Source of the DNA: Actinomycetota bacterium
GTDB lineage: Bacteria; Actinomycetota; Nitriliruptoria; Nitriliruptorales; JAHWKO01
Direction of reading: 5' to 3'
Assembly: GCA_019347855.1 (NCBI GenBank)
Contig: JAHWKO010000088.1
Location: 1 to 9,125 of the forward strand
DNA: 9,125 nucleotides
Below, piece by piece: positions 1 to 7,966 of the stretch. The stretch's first letter is position 1, and every line of letters starts with the position of its first letter. The notes under the pieces were generated by a model, which was given only the letters and a program-made list of their open reading frames with translations, was not told the DNA's origin and searched no databases. A program made the position numbers and the translations under genes.

Positions 1-1130
<1,130 letters not shown>

Positions 1131-1154
1131 CTACGGTGACCGCGAGGAGGTGCC

Positions 1155-1790
1155 GTGGACCCCACCCGGGAACTGGACGCGACCTTCGCGCTGTGGGACT
1201 GGCGACGCCGGATGCACGAACTGGGAGGCGACGTCCGTGGGCTCGCCGCCGCAGGTCAGCACGAGGACGCGTGGCGGCGGTGGCGCGCCGGTCGTGACGC
1301 GCTGTTCCGCGATCACCCGCAGAGCCCGCTCGAGCCCGCCGATCGTGAGACGTTCGAGGGGCTGCCCCACTTCGACTACGACCCCGCGTTCCGGGTCGAT
1401 TCCGAGGTCCATCCCGCCGAGCCCGCGACCCTGCGGATCGCGCACAGCGCCGAGGGCGAGACGCCGTTCCGCCGCTTCGGCACGGCTCGGTTCGAGCTCG
1501 CCGGCGAGGAGGTGGGCCTGTCGCTCTACTGGCTCGGCGCGTACGGCGGCGGCGTGTTCCTCCCGTTCCGTGACTCGACGTCCGGGGACGAGACGTACGG
1601 CGGGGGGCGGTACCTGCTGGACACGGTCAAGGGTGCCGACCTCGGGCACGACGGGCGGACGGTCCGCCTCGACCTGAACCTCGCGTACCACCCGTCGTGC
1701 GTGTACAGCCCGGCGTGGTCTTGCCCCCTGGCGCCCCCCGAGAACCACCTGCCGGTCGCCGTACGCGCTGGCGAACGCCTGCGGTCCTGA
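1155..1790 (+). CDS. DUF1684 family protein
   Basis: A 211-residue protein of the DUF1684 family, whose biochemical role I do not know. The GTG start is preceded by AGGAGG with a short 4-nt spacer. The N-terminal half is Trp- and Arg-rich (WRAGRDALFRDHPQSPL at 43-59, then GLPHFDYDPAFR at 69-80). The C-terminal half carries the family signature: FLPFRDSTSGDETYGGGRYL (135-154), then LDLNLAYHPSCVYSPAWSCP (172-191), followed by LAPPENHLPVAV and RAGE. Length is normal for the family. No signal peptide or membrane segment is visible, so it is probably cytoplasmic. Its stop codon is one base before the GTG of the first CDF transporter, and the transporter has no obvious ribosome-binding site of its own, so translational coupling is likely. 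That ties the protein to metal handling by inference only. The two conserved cysteines and the Asn-containing PPEN motif could form a binding site, which is untested here. Confidence 0.9.
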   Translation: MDPTRELDATFALWDWRRRMHELGGDVRGLAAAGQHEDAWRRWRAGRDALFRDHPQSPLEPADRETFEGLPHFDYDPAFRVDSEVHPAEPATLRIAHSAEGETPFRRFGTARFELAGEEVGLSLYWLGAYGGGVFLPFRDSTSGDETYGGGRYLLDTVKGADLGHDGRTVRLDLNLAYHPSCVYSPAWSCPLAPPENHLPVAVRAGERLRS

Positions 1791-1791
1791 G

Positions 1792-2745
1792 GTGGACGGG
1801 GACCTGAAGGCGGTGGTCGCAGCGCTGGCGGCCAACGTTGGCATCGCGATCGCGAAGTTCGTCGGGTTCGTCGCGACCGGTTCAGCCTCGATGCTGGCGG
1901 AAACGCTGCACTCCGTAGCCGACACCACGGACCAGGGACTCCTGCTCTTCGGCCGCTGGCGTGCGCGCCGGGGCGAGACCCCGGAACACCCCTTCGGCCA
2001 CTCCGGCGAGCGCTACTTCTGGGCGTTCGTCGTGTCGATCTTGATCTTCACGCTCGGGGCGTTGGTCGCGGGCCGCGAGGGCATCGAAGCGCTGCGCAAC
2101 CAGGCGCCGCTGCGGCACACGGGATGGGCGATCGGGATCCTGCTCGTGGCCCTGATGCTGGACAGCTTCTCGCTGCGGACGGCCGTGCGTGAGGCGAACC
2201 GGGACCGGGACTCGTCCTGGTGGCAGCACATCCGCGAGACGAAGCGTGCCGAGGTGACGGTGATCCTGCTCGAGGACAGCGCGGCCGTCACGGGGGTCCT
2301 AGCGGCACTCGTCGGGGTCGGGCTGACCGCGCTCACCGGTGACCCGATGTTCGACGCGCTCGGGTCACTCGTGATCGCGGTGCTCCTCGCGACGATGGCC
2401 GGGATCCTCGCGGTGGAGATGAAGTCCCTGCTGATGGGCGAGGCGGCGTCCGAGGCTCAGCGCGAGCGGATCCGCGACATCCTGAACCAGGACGACGAGA
2501 TCCGTGACGTCGTCTACCTGCGGACGATGCACCTCGGTCCCGAGGACCTGCTGATCGAGACGAAGGTGGAGATGGACCCCGGTCTGACGGCACGGGAGGT
2601 GGCGCTGACGATCGACCGGATCGAGGACCGGATCCGGCAGGCCGTCCCGCCTGCCCGGGTGATCTCGATCGAGCCGGACGTCCCGCGCGACGAGGACCCG
2701 GATAGGCCAGACTTCGTCGCGGACTCCCACGACGAGGACGGGTAG
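1792..2745 (+). CDS. Cation diffusion facilitator transporter, SLC30A9/ZnT9-like (first of tandem pair)
   Basis: A 317-residue inner-membrane CDF protein predicted to export a divalent metal (Zn, Mn, Fe or Co) by proton antiport. Hydrophobic segments lie at about residues 7-30, 34-54, 76-94, 111-127, 155-181 and 186-210, giving the six-helix CDF plan. A cytoplasmic domain follows from about 222, with LRTMHLGPEDLLIETKVEMD and a closing VISIEPDVP. Helix 2 keeps the HxxxD metal site (H40, D44 in HSVAD). Helix 5 has LLED (E161, D162), where canonical CDFs have HxxxD, so the first ligand of the site is replaced by a hydrophobic residue. TPEHPFGHSGERYFWAF after helix 2 is also family-typical. The GTG start one base after the DUF1684 stop, with no clear Shine-Dalgarno, suggests coupling to that gene. 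Substrate cannot be assigned from sequence. Confidence 0.9.
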   Translation: MDGDLKAVVAALAANVGIAIAKFVGFVATGSASMLAETLHSVADTTDQGLLLFGRWRARRGETPEHPFGHSGERYFWAFVVSILIFTLGALVAGREGIEALRNQAPLRHTGWAIGILLVALMLDSFSLRTAVREANRDRDSSWWQHIRETKRAEVTVILLEDSAAVTGVLAALVGVGLTALTGDPMFDALGSLVIAVLLATMAGILAVEMKSLLMGEAASEAQRERIRDILNQDDEIRDVVYLRTMHLGPEDLLIETKVEMDPGLTAREVALTIDRIEDRIRQAVPPARVISIEPDVPRDEDPDRPDFVADSHDEDG

Positions 2746-2756
2746 GAGGCACGGCG

Positions 2757-3695
2757 GTGGCGGCGAGCGGCAGCACGAAGGCGGTACTGGCGGCCCTGTT
2801 CGCGAACGCGGGCATCGCGGTCGCGAAGTTCGTGGCGTGGCTGTTCACGAGATCTCCGTCGATGCTCGCCGAGTCGATCCACTCGGTCGCCGACTCCTCT
2901 AACCAGGGGCTGCTGCTCCTCGGGGGCAGACGGGCACGCCGGGAGGCCACCCCGGAACACCCCTTCGGGTTCGGGCGCGTCCGGTACTTCTACGCCTTCG
3001 TCGTGAGCGTCGTCCTGTTCCTGCTGGGCGGGCTGTTCGCGATGTACGAGGGGATCGAGAAGCTCCGCCACCCGCACGAGCTCGGATCGCTCTGGTGGCC
3101 GGTGGGTGTCCTGACCGTCGGCATCCTGCTGGAGACCTACTCGTTCCGCACCGCGATCGTCGAGTCGAACCGCGTGCGCGGGGAGCGCGGCTGGTGGCAG
3201 TTCGTCCGCCACGCGAAGACGCCCGAGCTGCCCGTCGTGCTGCTCGAGGACCTCGGGGCGCTGATCGGGCTGGTCGTCGCACTGACCGGCGTCGTCATGG
3301 CCGAGGTGACCCAGAACGCCGCGTGGGATGCGGCCGGCAGCATCGGCATCGGGATCCTGCTCACGCTGATCGCGGTCGTCCTCGCGATCGAGATGAAGAG
3401 CCTGCTCATCGGTGAGTCGGCCTCCCGCGCGGACCGGGAGGCGATCCGCCGCGCGATCGAGAACGCCCCGGAGGTCCGACGGTTGATCCACGTCCGCACG
3501 CAGCACCTCGGACCGGAGGAGTTGCTGGTCGGCGCGAAGGTGCAGCTACGGGAGGACCTGACGTTCGACGAGGTCGCCGCCGCGTTGAACGGCGTCGAGG
3601 ACGCGATCCGGCAGGCCGTGCCCGCCGCGGAGTTCCTCTACCTGGAACCCGACGTCTTCCGCCCTGACCACCCCGAGCCCCCCGACCATCCCTGA
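2757..3695 (+). CDS. Cation diffusion facilitator transporter, SLC30A9/ZnT9-like (second of tandem pair)
   Basis: A 312-residue paralogue of the gene just upstream, sharing about half its residues by eye and the same layout: six membrane segments followed by a cytoplasmic domain. The GTG start has a strong Shine-Dalgarno (TAGGAGG, 2743-2749) that overlaps the stop codon of the first CDF gene, with 7 nt to the start. Helix 2 carries HSVAD (H42, D46). Helix 5 has LLED (E164, D165) in place of the canonical HxxxD. The cytoplasmic part reads VRTQHLGPEELLVGAKVQL and ends in FLYLEPDVF plus a short Pro/Asp-rich tail. CDF proteins work as dimers, so the two products may pair as a heterodimer or serve different metals. 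Neither can be decided here. The gene ends five bases before an inverted-repeat terminator. Confidence 0.9.
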   Translation: MAASGSTKAVLAALFANAGIAVAKFVAWLFTRSPSMLAESIHSVADSSNQGLLLLGGRRARREATPEHPFGFGRVRYFYAFVVSVVLFLLGGLFAMYEGIEKLRHPHELGSLWWPVGVLTVGILLETYSFRTAIVESNRVRGERGWWQFVRHAKTPELPVVLLEDLGALIGLVVALTGVVMAEVTQNAAWDAAGSIGIGILLTLIAVVLAIEMKSLLIGESASRADREAIRRAIENAPEVRRLIHVRTQHLGPEELLVGAKVQLREDLTFDEVAAALNGVEDAIRQAVPAAEFLYLEPDVFRPDHPEPPDHP

Positions 3696-3700
3696 ACCCC

Positions 3701-3752
3701 AGGTCGAGTGGCAGCTGGACACGCCATGGTGGGTCGAGCTGCCACTCGACCT
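3701..3752. terminator. Bidirectional terminator between convergent CDF and era genes
   Basis: A perfect 16-bp inverted repeat: AGGTCGAGTGGCAGCT at 3701-3716 and AGCTGCCACTCGACCT at 3737-3752, with a 20-nt loop. It starts five bases after the stop of the second CDF gene, and its right arm overlaps the era stop codon (3751-3753 on the minus strand). There is no T-tract on either side, which is common for actinobacterial terminators. Its place between two convergent genes and its symmetry suggest it serves both strands. Confidence 0.8.
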
Positions 3753-4710
3753 AGAAGCCCAGGCGGTCCAGCCGTTTGGGGTCGGTCTGCCACTCCTTGG
3801 AGACCTTGACCTTCACGTCGAGGAACACCTTGCGGCCGTAGTGGTCCTCGAGGTCCTTGCGGGCGGCCGTGTTGCCCTCGCGGATCACCGCGCCCCGCTT
3901 GCCGATCACGATGCCCTTCTGGCTGTCGCGCTCGACGTGGATGGATGCGTAGATCGTCAGCATCGGGTCGCCCTCGCCGTCGTCGGGCGGGACCTCCTCG
4001 ATCTCGTCGACCACGACCGCGATCGAGTGCGGCACCTCCTCGAACACCCGGACGATGAACTTCTCGCGGATCACCTCGGCGATGAAACTGCGCTCGTCCT
4101 GGTCGCTCGTCATGCTCGCCGGGAACAGCCGGGGGCCCTCGGGCACGTGGTCCCGCAGGACCTCCACGAGCCGTTCGACGTTCATGCCCGTGACGGCAGA
4201 GGTCGGGATGATGTCCGCGAGGTCGCCCAGCTGGTCCACCGTCGCCAGCTCCCTGAGCAGCCGGCCGTCATCGACCCGGTCCTGCTTGTTCACGACCGCC
4301 ACGATCGGCACCCCGAGCTCGGACAGCTCCTCGAACAGGAACGCGTCGCCGCGGCCCACGCCCCCGGCGGCGTCGACCACCAGGCAGATCACGTCGACGC
4401 CGGCGACGACATCCGAGACGAGGTCGTTCAACCTGGCGTTCAGGAGGGTCCGCGGCTTGAGCACCCCCGGGGTGTCGACGAACACGAGCTGCACATCGGG
4501 GCGGGTCAGGATGCCACGGACCACGTGCCGGGTGGTGCCTGGGACGTCCGTGACGGTCGCGACCCGCTCCCCCACCATCGCGTTCATCAGCGTCGACTTG
4601 CCCACGTTGGGGCGCCCCGCGAGTGCCACGATCCCCGATCGATGTCCCTCCTCGACCGGAGGGCCGTCGTCCGCCGCGAGGATCGCCTCGAGGTCCAACT
4701 CGCGGGCCAC
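3751..4710 (-). CDS. era: GTPase Era, 16S rRNA maturation factor
   Basis: A 319-residue Era GTPase, which binds 16S rRNA near its 3' end and helps mature the 30S subunit in the cytoplasm and at the membrane. G1 is GRPNVGKS (about 32-39), the switch I region holds TDVPGTTRH, G3 is DTPG and G4 is NKQD. A C-terminal KH RNA-binding domain follows, with GIVIGKRGAVIREGNTAARK and VFLDVKVKVSKEW, and the protein ends in the family-typical LDRLGF. The start chosen is GTG at 4710, which shares its G with the TAG stop of cdd (TAGTG). The frame stays open to 4863, but that stretch lies inside cdd and reads as Arg-rich shadow sequence. Era is the last gene of the minus-strand cluster. recO, which often follows era in Actinomycetota, is not here; convergent CDF genes are found instead. 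Confidence 0.96.
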   Translation of the reverse strand: MARELDLEAILAADDGPPVEEGHRSGIVALAGRPNVGKSTLMNAMVGERVATVTDVPGTTRHVVRGILTRPDVQLVFVDTPGVLKPRTLLNARLNDLVSDVVAGVDVICLVVDAAGGVGRGDAFLFEELSELGVPIVAVVNKQDRVDDGRLLRELATVDQLGDLADIIPTSAVTGMNVERLVEVLRDHVPEGPRLFPASMTSDQDERSFIAEVIREKFIVRVFEEVPHSIAVVVDEIEEVPPDDGEGDPMLTIYASIHVERDSQKGIVIGKRGAVIREGNTAARKDLEDHYGRKVFLDVKVKVSKEWQTDPKRLDRLGF

Positions 4711-5138
4711 TAGTGGTCGCGCCCCTGCGCGAAGCGCCGCGGCCCGTAGGCGTGCGGGAGCAGCTCCTTGATCGACGCGACGAGCGGTCTGCCGCCGTCC
4801 CCACTGGCGTACACGACCGCGTCCGAGCCGAACTCCAGGATCGTCTGGCGGCACGCCCCGCACGGCGTGCAGGGATCCTCGCCGTCACCTACCACCGCCA
4901 CGGCGACCACCGGGGAGCGCACGCCGGAGGCCGCGAGCTCCTGCAGCGCGACCCGCTCGGCGCACGTGGACAGCCCGATCGCGGCGTTCTCGACCGAGGC
5001 CGCCTCGACCACGTGCCCGTCCTCCGTCGCGACCGCGGCACCGACCCGGAAGCCCGTGTACGGGGCGTACGCGCGCTCGCGTGCGGCCCGGGCCCGACGT
5101 AGCAGGTCCGCCTCGTCGATGGTCTGCCCACCCCTCAT
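4710..5138 (-). CDS. cdd: Cytidine deaminase (small tetrameric type)
   Basis: A 142-residue zinc-dependent cytidine/deoxycytidine deaminase of the pyrimidine salvage pathway, converting cytidine to uridine. The zinc site of the tetrameric class is complete: TCAE (C59, with catalytic E61) and PCGACRQ (C93, C96). The substrate-binding SVENAA stretch (49-53) and the closing LLPHAYGP are family-typical. The length fits the 125-150 residue tetrameric class and not the larger dimeric one. Start is ATG at 5138 with GAGGGG nine bases upstream, 13 nt after the stop of the CBS-domain gene. Its stop codon overlaps the era start by one base. It sits between a membrane CBS protein and Era, a placement common in bacterial era operons, and no functional link to ribosome assembly is implied. 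Confidence 0.96.
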   Translation of the reverse strand: MRGGQTIDEADLLRRARAARERAYAPYTGFRVGAAVATEDGHVVEAASVENAAIGLSTCAERVALQELAASGVRSPVVAVAVVGDGEDPCTPCGACRQTILEFGSDAVVYASGDGGRPLVASIKELLPHAYGPRRFAQGRDH

Positions 5139-5151
5139 GATCGTCCGCCCC

Positions 5152-6405
5152 TCATCGCGCCACCGGTTCCTCGGCCTCGTCGGGTCGGGGTCGGGTCACC
5201 AGCACCTTGCTGACCCGGCGGCCCTGCACCCGCTCGGCCACGAACGTCAGCCCGGCGGCACTGACCGCCTCGCCGGGGTCAGGCACGCGCCCGAGCAGTC
5301 CGATCACCAGTCCGCCCACGGTGTCCCAGCCCTCATCCTCGGGCAGGTCGGCCTCGAGCAGCTCGTTCAGGTCGTGGACGGTCAGCCGGGCGCTCACCCG
5401 CAACCGCGCGTCCCCCAGCCGCACGACCGGTGGCTCCTCGCGGTCGTACTCGTCGATGATCTCGCCGACGATCTCCTCGAGGATGTCCTCGATCGTCACG
5501 AGCCCATCGACCGCCCCGTGCTCGTCGACCACGAGCGCCAGGTGGACCTTGCGCCGCTGCAGGTCGCGCAACAGCTCGTCGGCGCGCTTCGTCTCGGGCA
5601 CGAAGGTCGGCTCGCGCGTCAGGTCGGACCAGCCGGAGCCGCCCGCGGCCAACCGCTGCAGGACGTCCTTGGCGTACACGATCCCGACGATGTCGTCGCG
5701 TGAGTCCCGCCACACCGGGATCCGCGAGTACCCGCGGTCGATGATCACCCGCACGACGTCGTCGAGGTCGTCGTCGACGCTGACGGTGGTCATGTCGGGA
5801 CGCGGCACCATGATCTCGCGGCAGACCGTGTCGCCGAGCTCGAAGATCGAGTGGATCATCGCCCGCTCGTCGTCCTCGATCCCCGCGTCCTCGTGCTCCT
5901 GGGACAGCAGCCGGCGCAGCTCCTCGTCGGAGGTGAACGGGCCGCTGCGCGCCCGCGCCACCAGCGCGCTGCCCCCCGACACCAACACCCGCGCGAGCGG
6001 CTGCAGCGCGCGGGTCAACGCAGCCACAAGTGGGGCGATCAGCAGGCCGACCCGTTCGAGGTGGTGCAGCGTGAAGGTGCGCGGTGCGACCTCGGCCAGC
6101 ACGAAGCTCGCCACGGCGAGCACGAGCAGGCCGATAGAGACCGCCCACCCGCCCGCGCCGAGCACCAGCAGCGTCAGCAGACCGGCGGCCGCGATCCGGG
6201 TGGCCAGGGTCAGCAGCAGGATGACGTTCAGCGCCCGGGCGGGGTGCTCGAGCAGCCACAGCAGTGCACCAGCGCCCCGGCGGTCGTCCTCCTGCAGCCG
6301 GAGGGCGCGCACGACGCCCATCCTGGTCAGCACCGTCTCGGACGCCCCGAGGAACGCGGTCAGGGCGACCAGCAACACGACCGCGACGTACCCCCAGACG
6401 ACCAT
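5152..6405 (-). CDS. CNNM/CorC-type membrane protein with DUF21, CBS pair and CorC_HlyC domains
   Basis: A 417-residue membrane protein of the hemolysin C / CorB-CorC / CNNM family, members of which are tied to Mg2+ (or Co2+) export. The DUF21 transmembrane domain covers about residues 1-145, with GASETVLTRM near the first helix and EVAPRT at 105-110. Two CBS domains follow at about 195-255 and 263-320, with the typical IMVPRPDM, GYSRIPVW and DEHGAVDGLVTIEDILEEIVGEIIDE. A C-terminal CorC_HlyC domain at about 330-405 ends in VSKVLV. CBS pairs usually sense adenine nucleotides. I chose ATG at 6405, whose A is also the last base of the ybeY stop (TGATG). GTG at 6408 is an equally possible start, adding one residue. 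The old name hemolysin is misleading, since a cation-transport role is better supported for the family. The exact substrate is not visible in the sequence. Confidence 0.92.
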   Translation of the reverse strand: MVVWGYVAVVLLVALTAFLGASETVLTRMGVVRALRLQEDDRRGAGALLWLLEHPARALNVILLLTLATRIAAAGLLTLLVLGAGGWAVSIGLLVLAVASFVLAEVAPRTFTLHHLERVGLLIAPLVAALTRALQPLARVLVSGGSALVARARSGPFTSDEELRRLLSQEHEDAGIEDDERAMIHSIFELGDTVCREIMVPRPDMTTVSVDDDLDDVVRVIIDRGYSRIPVWRDSRDDIVGIVYAKDVLQRLAAGGSGWSDLTREPTFVPETKRADELLRDLQRRKVHLALVVDEHGAVDGLVTIEDILEEIVGEIIDEYDREEPPVVRLGDARLRVSARLTVHDLNELLEADLPEDEGWDTVGGLVIGLLGRVPDPGEAVSAAGLTFVAERVQGRRVSKVLVTRPRPDEAEEPVAR

Positions 6406-6851
6406 CACGTCGCGTCCCGGCGGTAGGAGGCGAGCAGCTCATCGGTCCGCCCGAACATCTGCTGTTCCTCATCGGGCTCGGCGTGGTCCATCCCGAGCAG
6501 GTGGAGGATCCCGTGCACGGTCAGCATCCGCAGCTCGTCCTCGGGCGGGTGGCCGGCCTGCTCGGCCTGGCGCGCCGCCACCGGCGGGCACAGCACGACG
6601 TCCCCCAGGATCGACGGGACACCGTCGGGGGCCTCGCCGGGGCGGTCGATCGGGAAGGCCAGCACGTCGGTCGGCCCGTCGCCGTCGAGGTGCTCCTCGT
6701 TGAGGCTCGCCATCGTCGGCTCGTCGACCAGCAGCAGGGACAGCTCCATGTCCTCAGGGACGCCCTGCGCCCGCAGGACGTGCGCGGCGATCGCGGCGAG
6801 GTCGTCGCTGTCGACGGGCTGGGACTGCTCGTCGGCCACGAACACGCTCAT
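6405..6851 (-). CDS. ybeY: Endoribonuclease YbeY, rRNA maturation factor
   Basis: A 148-residue single-domain metalloprotein of the YbeY (UPF0054) family, involved in 16S rRNA 3'-end processing, 70S quality control and RNA turnover. The zinc-binding motif HGILHLLGMDH (H113, H117, H123) is intact, and TDVLAFP (61-67) and LGDVVLCPPVA (82-92) are family landmarks. I chose ATG at 6851 (MSVFVADEQ), seven bases after the phoH stop. An in-frame GTG at 6878 would add nine residues lying inside phoH and has no better ribosome-binding site. The Shine-Dalgarno is weak (CCAGG directly before ATG), so translation may depend on coupling to phoH. The stop overlaps the start of the following CBS-domain gene by one base. 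The phoH-ybeY order is the usual bacterial arrangement. Confidence 0.95.
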   Translation of the reverse strand: MSVFVADEQSQPVDSDDLAAIAAHVLRAQGVPEDMELSLLLVDEPTMASLNEEHLDGDGPTDVLAFPIDRPGEAPDGVPSILGDVVLCPPVAARQAEQAGHPPEDELRMLTVHGILHLLGMDHAEPDEEQQMFGRTDELLASYRRDAT

Positions 6852-6858
6852 CCTGGGC

Positions 6859-7887
6859 TCACGGGTGCTCGCCGGCACGCTCGGCGTTGTGACGCTCGTA
6901 GGCCTCGACGATGCGCTGCACGATCGGGTGGCGCACGACGTCGCTCGCCCCGAGGTAGCAGAAGCCCACGCCCTCGATCCCTTCGAGGATGTCGCGGACC
7001 ACCCGCAGTCCCGAGTGCCGGCCGGACGGGAGGTCGATCTGCGTGATGTCCCCGGTGACGACCGCCCGCGAGCCGAACCCGATCCGCGTCAGGAACATCT
7101 TCATCTGCTCGGCGGTGGTGTTCTGGGCCTCGTCCATCACGATGAACGAGTCGTTCAAAGTTCTACCACGCATGTACCCCAGCGGCGCGACCTCGATCGT
7201 CCCGCGCTCGACGTGCTCCAGGAGCTCGTCGGCGTCCATCATGTCGTGCAGCGCGTCCCACAGCGGGCGCAGGTACGGGTCGATCTTCTCCTGGAGCGTG
7301 CCCGGCAGGTAGCCGAGGCTCTCGCCCGCCTCGACGGCGGGCCGGGTGATGATCAGACGGTTGACCTCGCGGTCCCGCAGCTCCTGCACCGCCGCGGCCA
7401 TCGCGAGGTAGGTCTTGCCGGTTCCCGCCGGGCCGATCGCGAACGTGACCGTGTTGTCGTCGATCGTGTCGAGGTAACGCTTCTGTCCGAGGGTCTTGGG
7501 GCGGATCGTCCTGCCGCGGTGCTTCAGCGCGGTCTGGCTGAGCACCTGCGAGGGCCGTTCGTCGCTGCCGGACTTGACCATCCGGATCGTCTGGCCCACG
7601 GCGCTCTCGTCGAGGACCTGGCCGCGCCCCAGCAGGACGATGAGCTCCTCGAAGAGCTTCGCGACCCGGTCGGTCTCGTCGCTGGGGCCGGTGATCGTGA
7701 TCTCGTTGCCCCGGACGTGGATCCGCGAGGAGAACGCGTCCTCGATCTGACGCAGCAGCTCGTCGCGGGCGCCGAGCAGAGCCACCATCGAATGCTCACC
7801 GGGGACCAGCACGCGCACCCTCGACGAGGATGAGGCGGGAACGGAGGCGCTGGACGAGGGTCCGGATGAGGGACTGGGTGAGGCCAA
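6859..7887 (-). CDS. phoH: PhoH-like P-loop ATPase (PhoH/PhoL family)
   Basis: A PhoH-family ATPase of up to 342 residues, related to helicase cores and thought to act on RNA, with YbeY as its usual genetic partner. Walker A is GPAGTGKT (152-159), Walker B is FIVMDEAQN (248-256), and the motif-III-like VTGDITQIDLP is at about 277-287. An N-terminal KH-like region lies at about 34-90 (RIHVRGNEITITGP). The start is uncertain. The frame opens with TTG at 7887, preceded at a rather long 13-nt spacing by AAGGAG (7901-7906). The first 23 residues are a Ser/Pro run using codons such as TCA and AGT that are rare in this window. GTG at 7818 or 7812 would begin directly at the first family-like strand (VRVLVPG) but has no good Shine-Dalgarno. 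The name PhoH comes from phosphate regulation in E. coli, and no Pho box is seen here. Confidence 0.93.
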   Translation of the reverse strand: MASPSPSSGPSSSASVPASSSSRVRVLVPGEHSMVALLGARDELLRQIEDAFSSRIHVRGNEITITGPSDETDRVAKLFEELIVLLGRGQVLDESAVGQTIRMVKSGSDERPSQVLSQTALKHRGRTIRPKTLGQKRYLDTIDDNTVTFAIGPAGTGKTYLAMAAAVQELRDREVNRLIITRPAVEAGESLGYLPGTLQEKIDPYLRPLWDALHDMMDADELLEHVERGTIEVAPLGYMRGRTLNDSFIVMDEAQNTTAEQMKMFLTRIGFGSRAVVTGDITQIDLPSGRHSGLRVVRDILEGIEGVGFCYLGASDVVRHPIVQRIVEAYERHNAERAGEHP

Positions 7888-7900
7888 GGTGGTGGCGACG

Positions 7901-7929
7901 CTCCTTCGCGACGGCGTCGGTCGAGTCTA
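7901..7929 (-). promoter_or_regulatory. Possible promoter and ribosome-binding site of the phoH-era operon
   Basis: On the minus strand TAGACT (7929-7924) fits the actinobacterial TAnnnT -10 pattern, and AAGGAG (7906-7901) is a good Shine-Dalgarno. Both lie in the 79-bp gap between the bldD-like stop and phoH. Transcription would begin near 7917, about 30 nt before the TTG start. No clear -35 element is seen. This would allow the phoH-ybeY-corC-cdd-era block to be expressed apart from the regulator. Confidence 0.4.
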
Positions 7930-7966
7930 CAGGCGTGCTGCGTCCCGGCGGCCGGTCACGACTGGA

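Noticed and set aside
1792..3695. The two CDF genes as a recent duplication caused by misassembly
   Set aside because: They differ at about half of their residues, so they are old paralogues and not a duplicated stretch.
4711..4863. Longer Era protein starting inside cdd
   Set aside because: The extra 51 residues are antisense-like Arg/Ala sequence overlapping the zinc-site region of cdd in another frame; the GTG at 4710 gives a normal Era length.
5152..6405. Annotation of the CBS-domain protein as a hemolysin
   Set aside because: The domain order DUF21, CBS pair, CorC_HlyC fits CNNM/CorC cation-transport proteins; nothing suggests a toxin.
5207..6703. A 498-codon open frame on the plus strand opposite the CBS-domain gene, and similar long frames elsewhere
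   Set aside because: They are Ser/Arg- or His/Asp-rich shadow frames caused by very high GC content, with no domain resemblance, and lie antisense to clearly recognisable genes.
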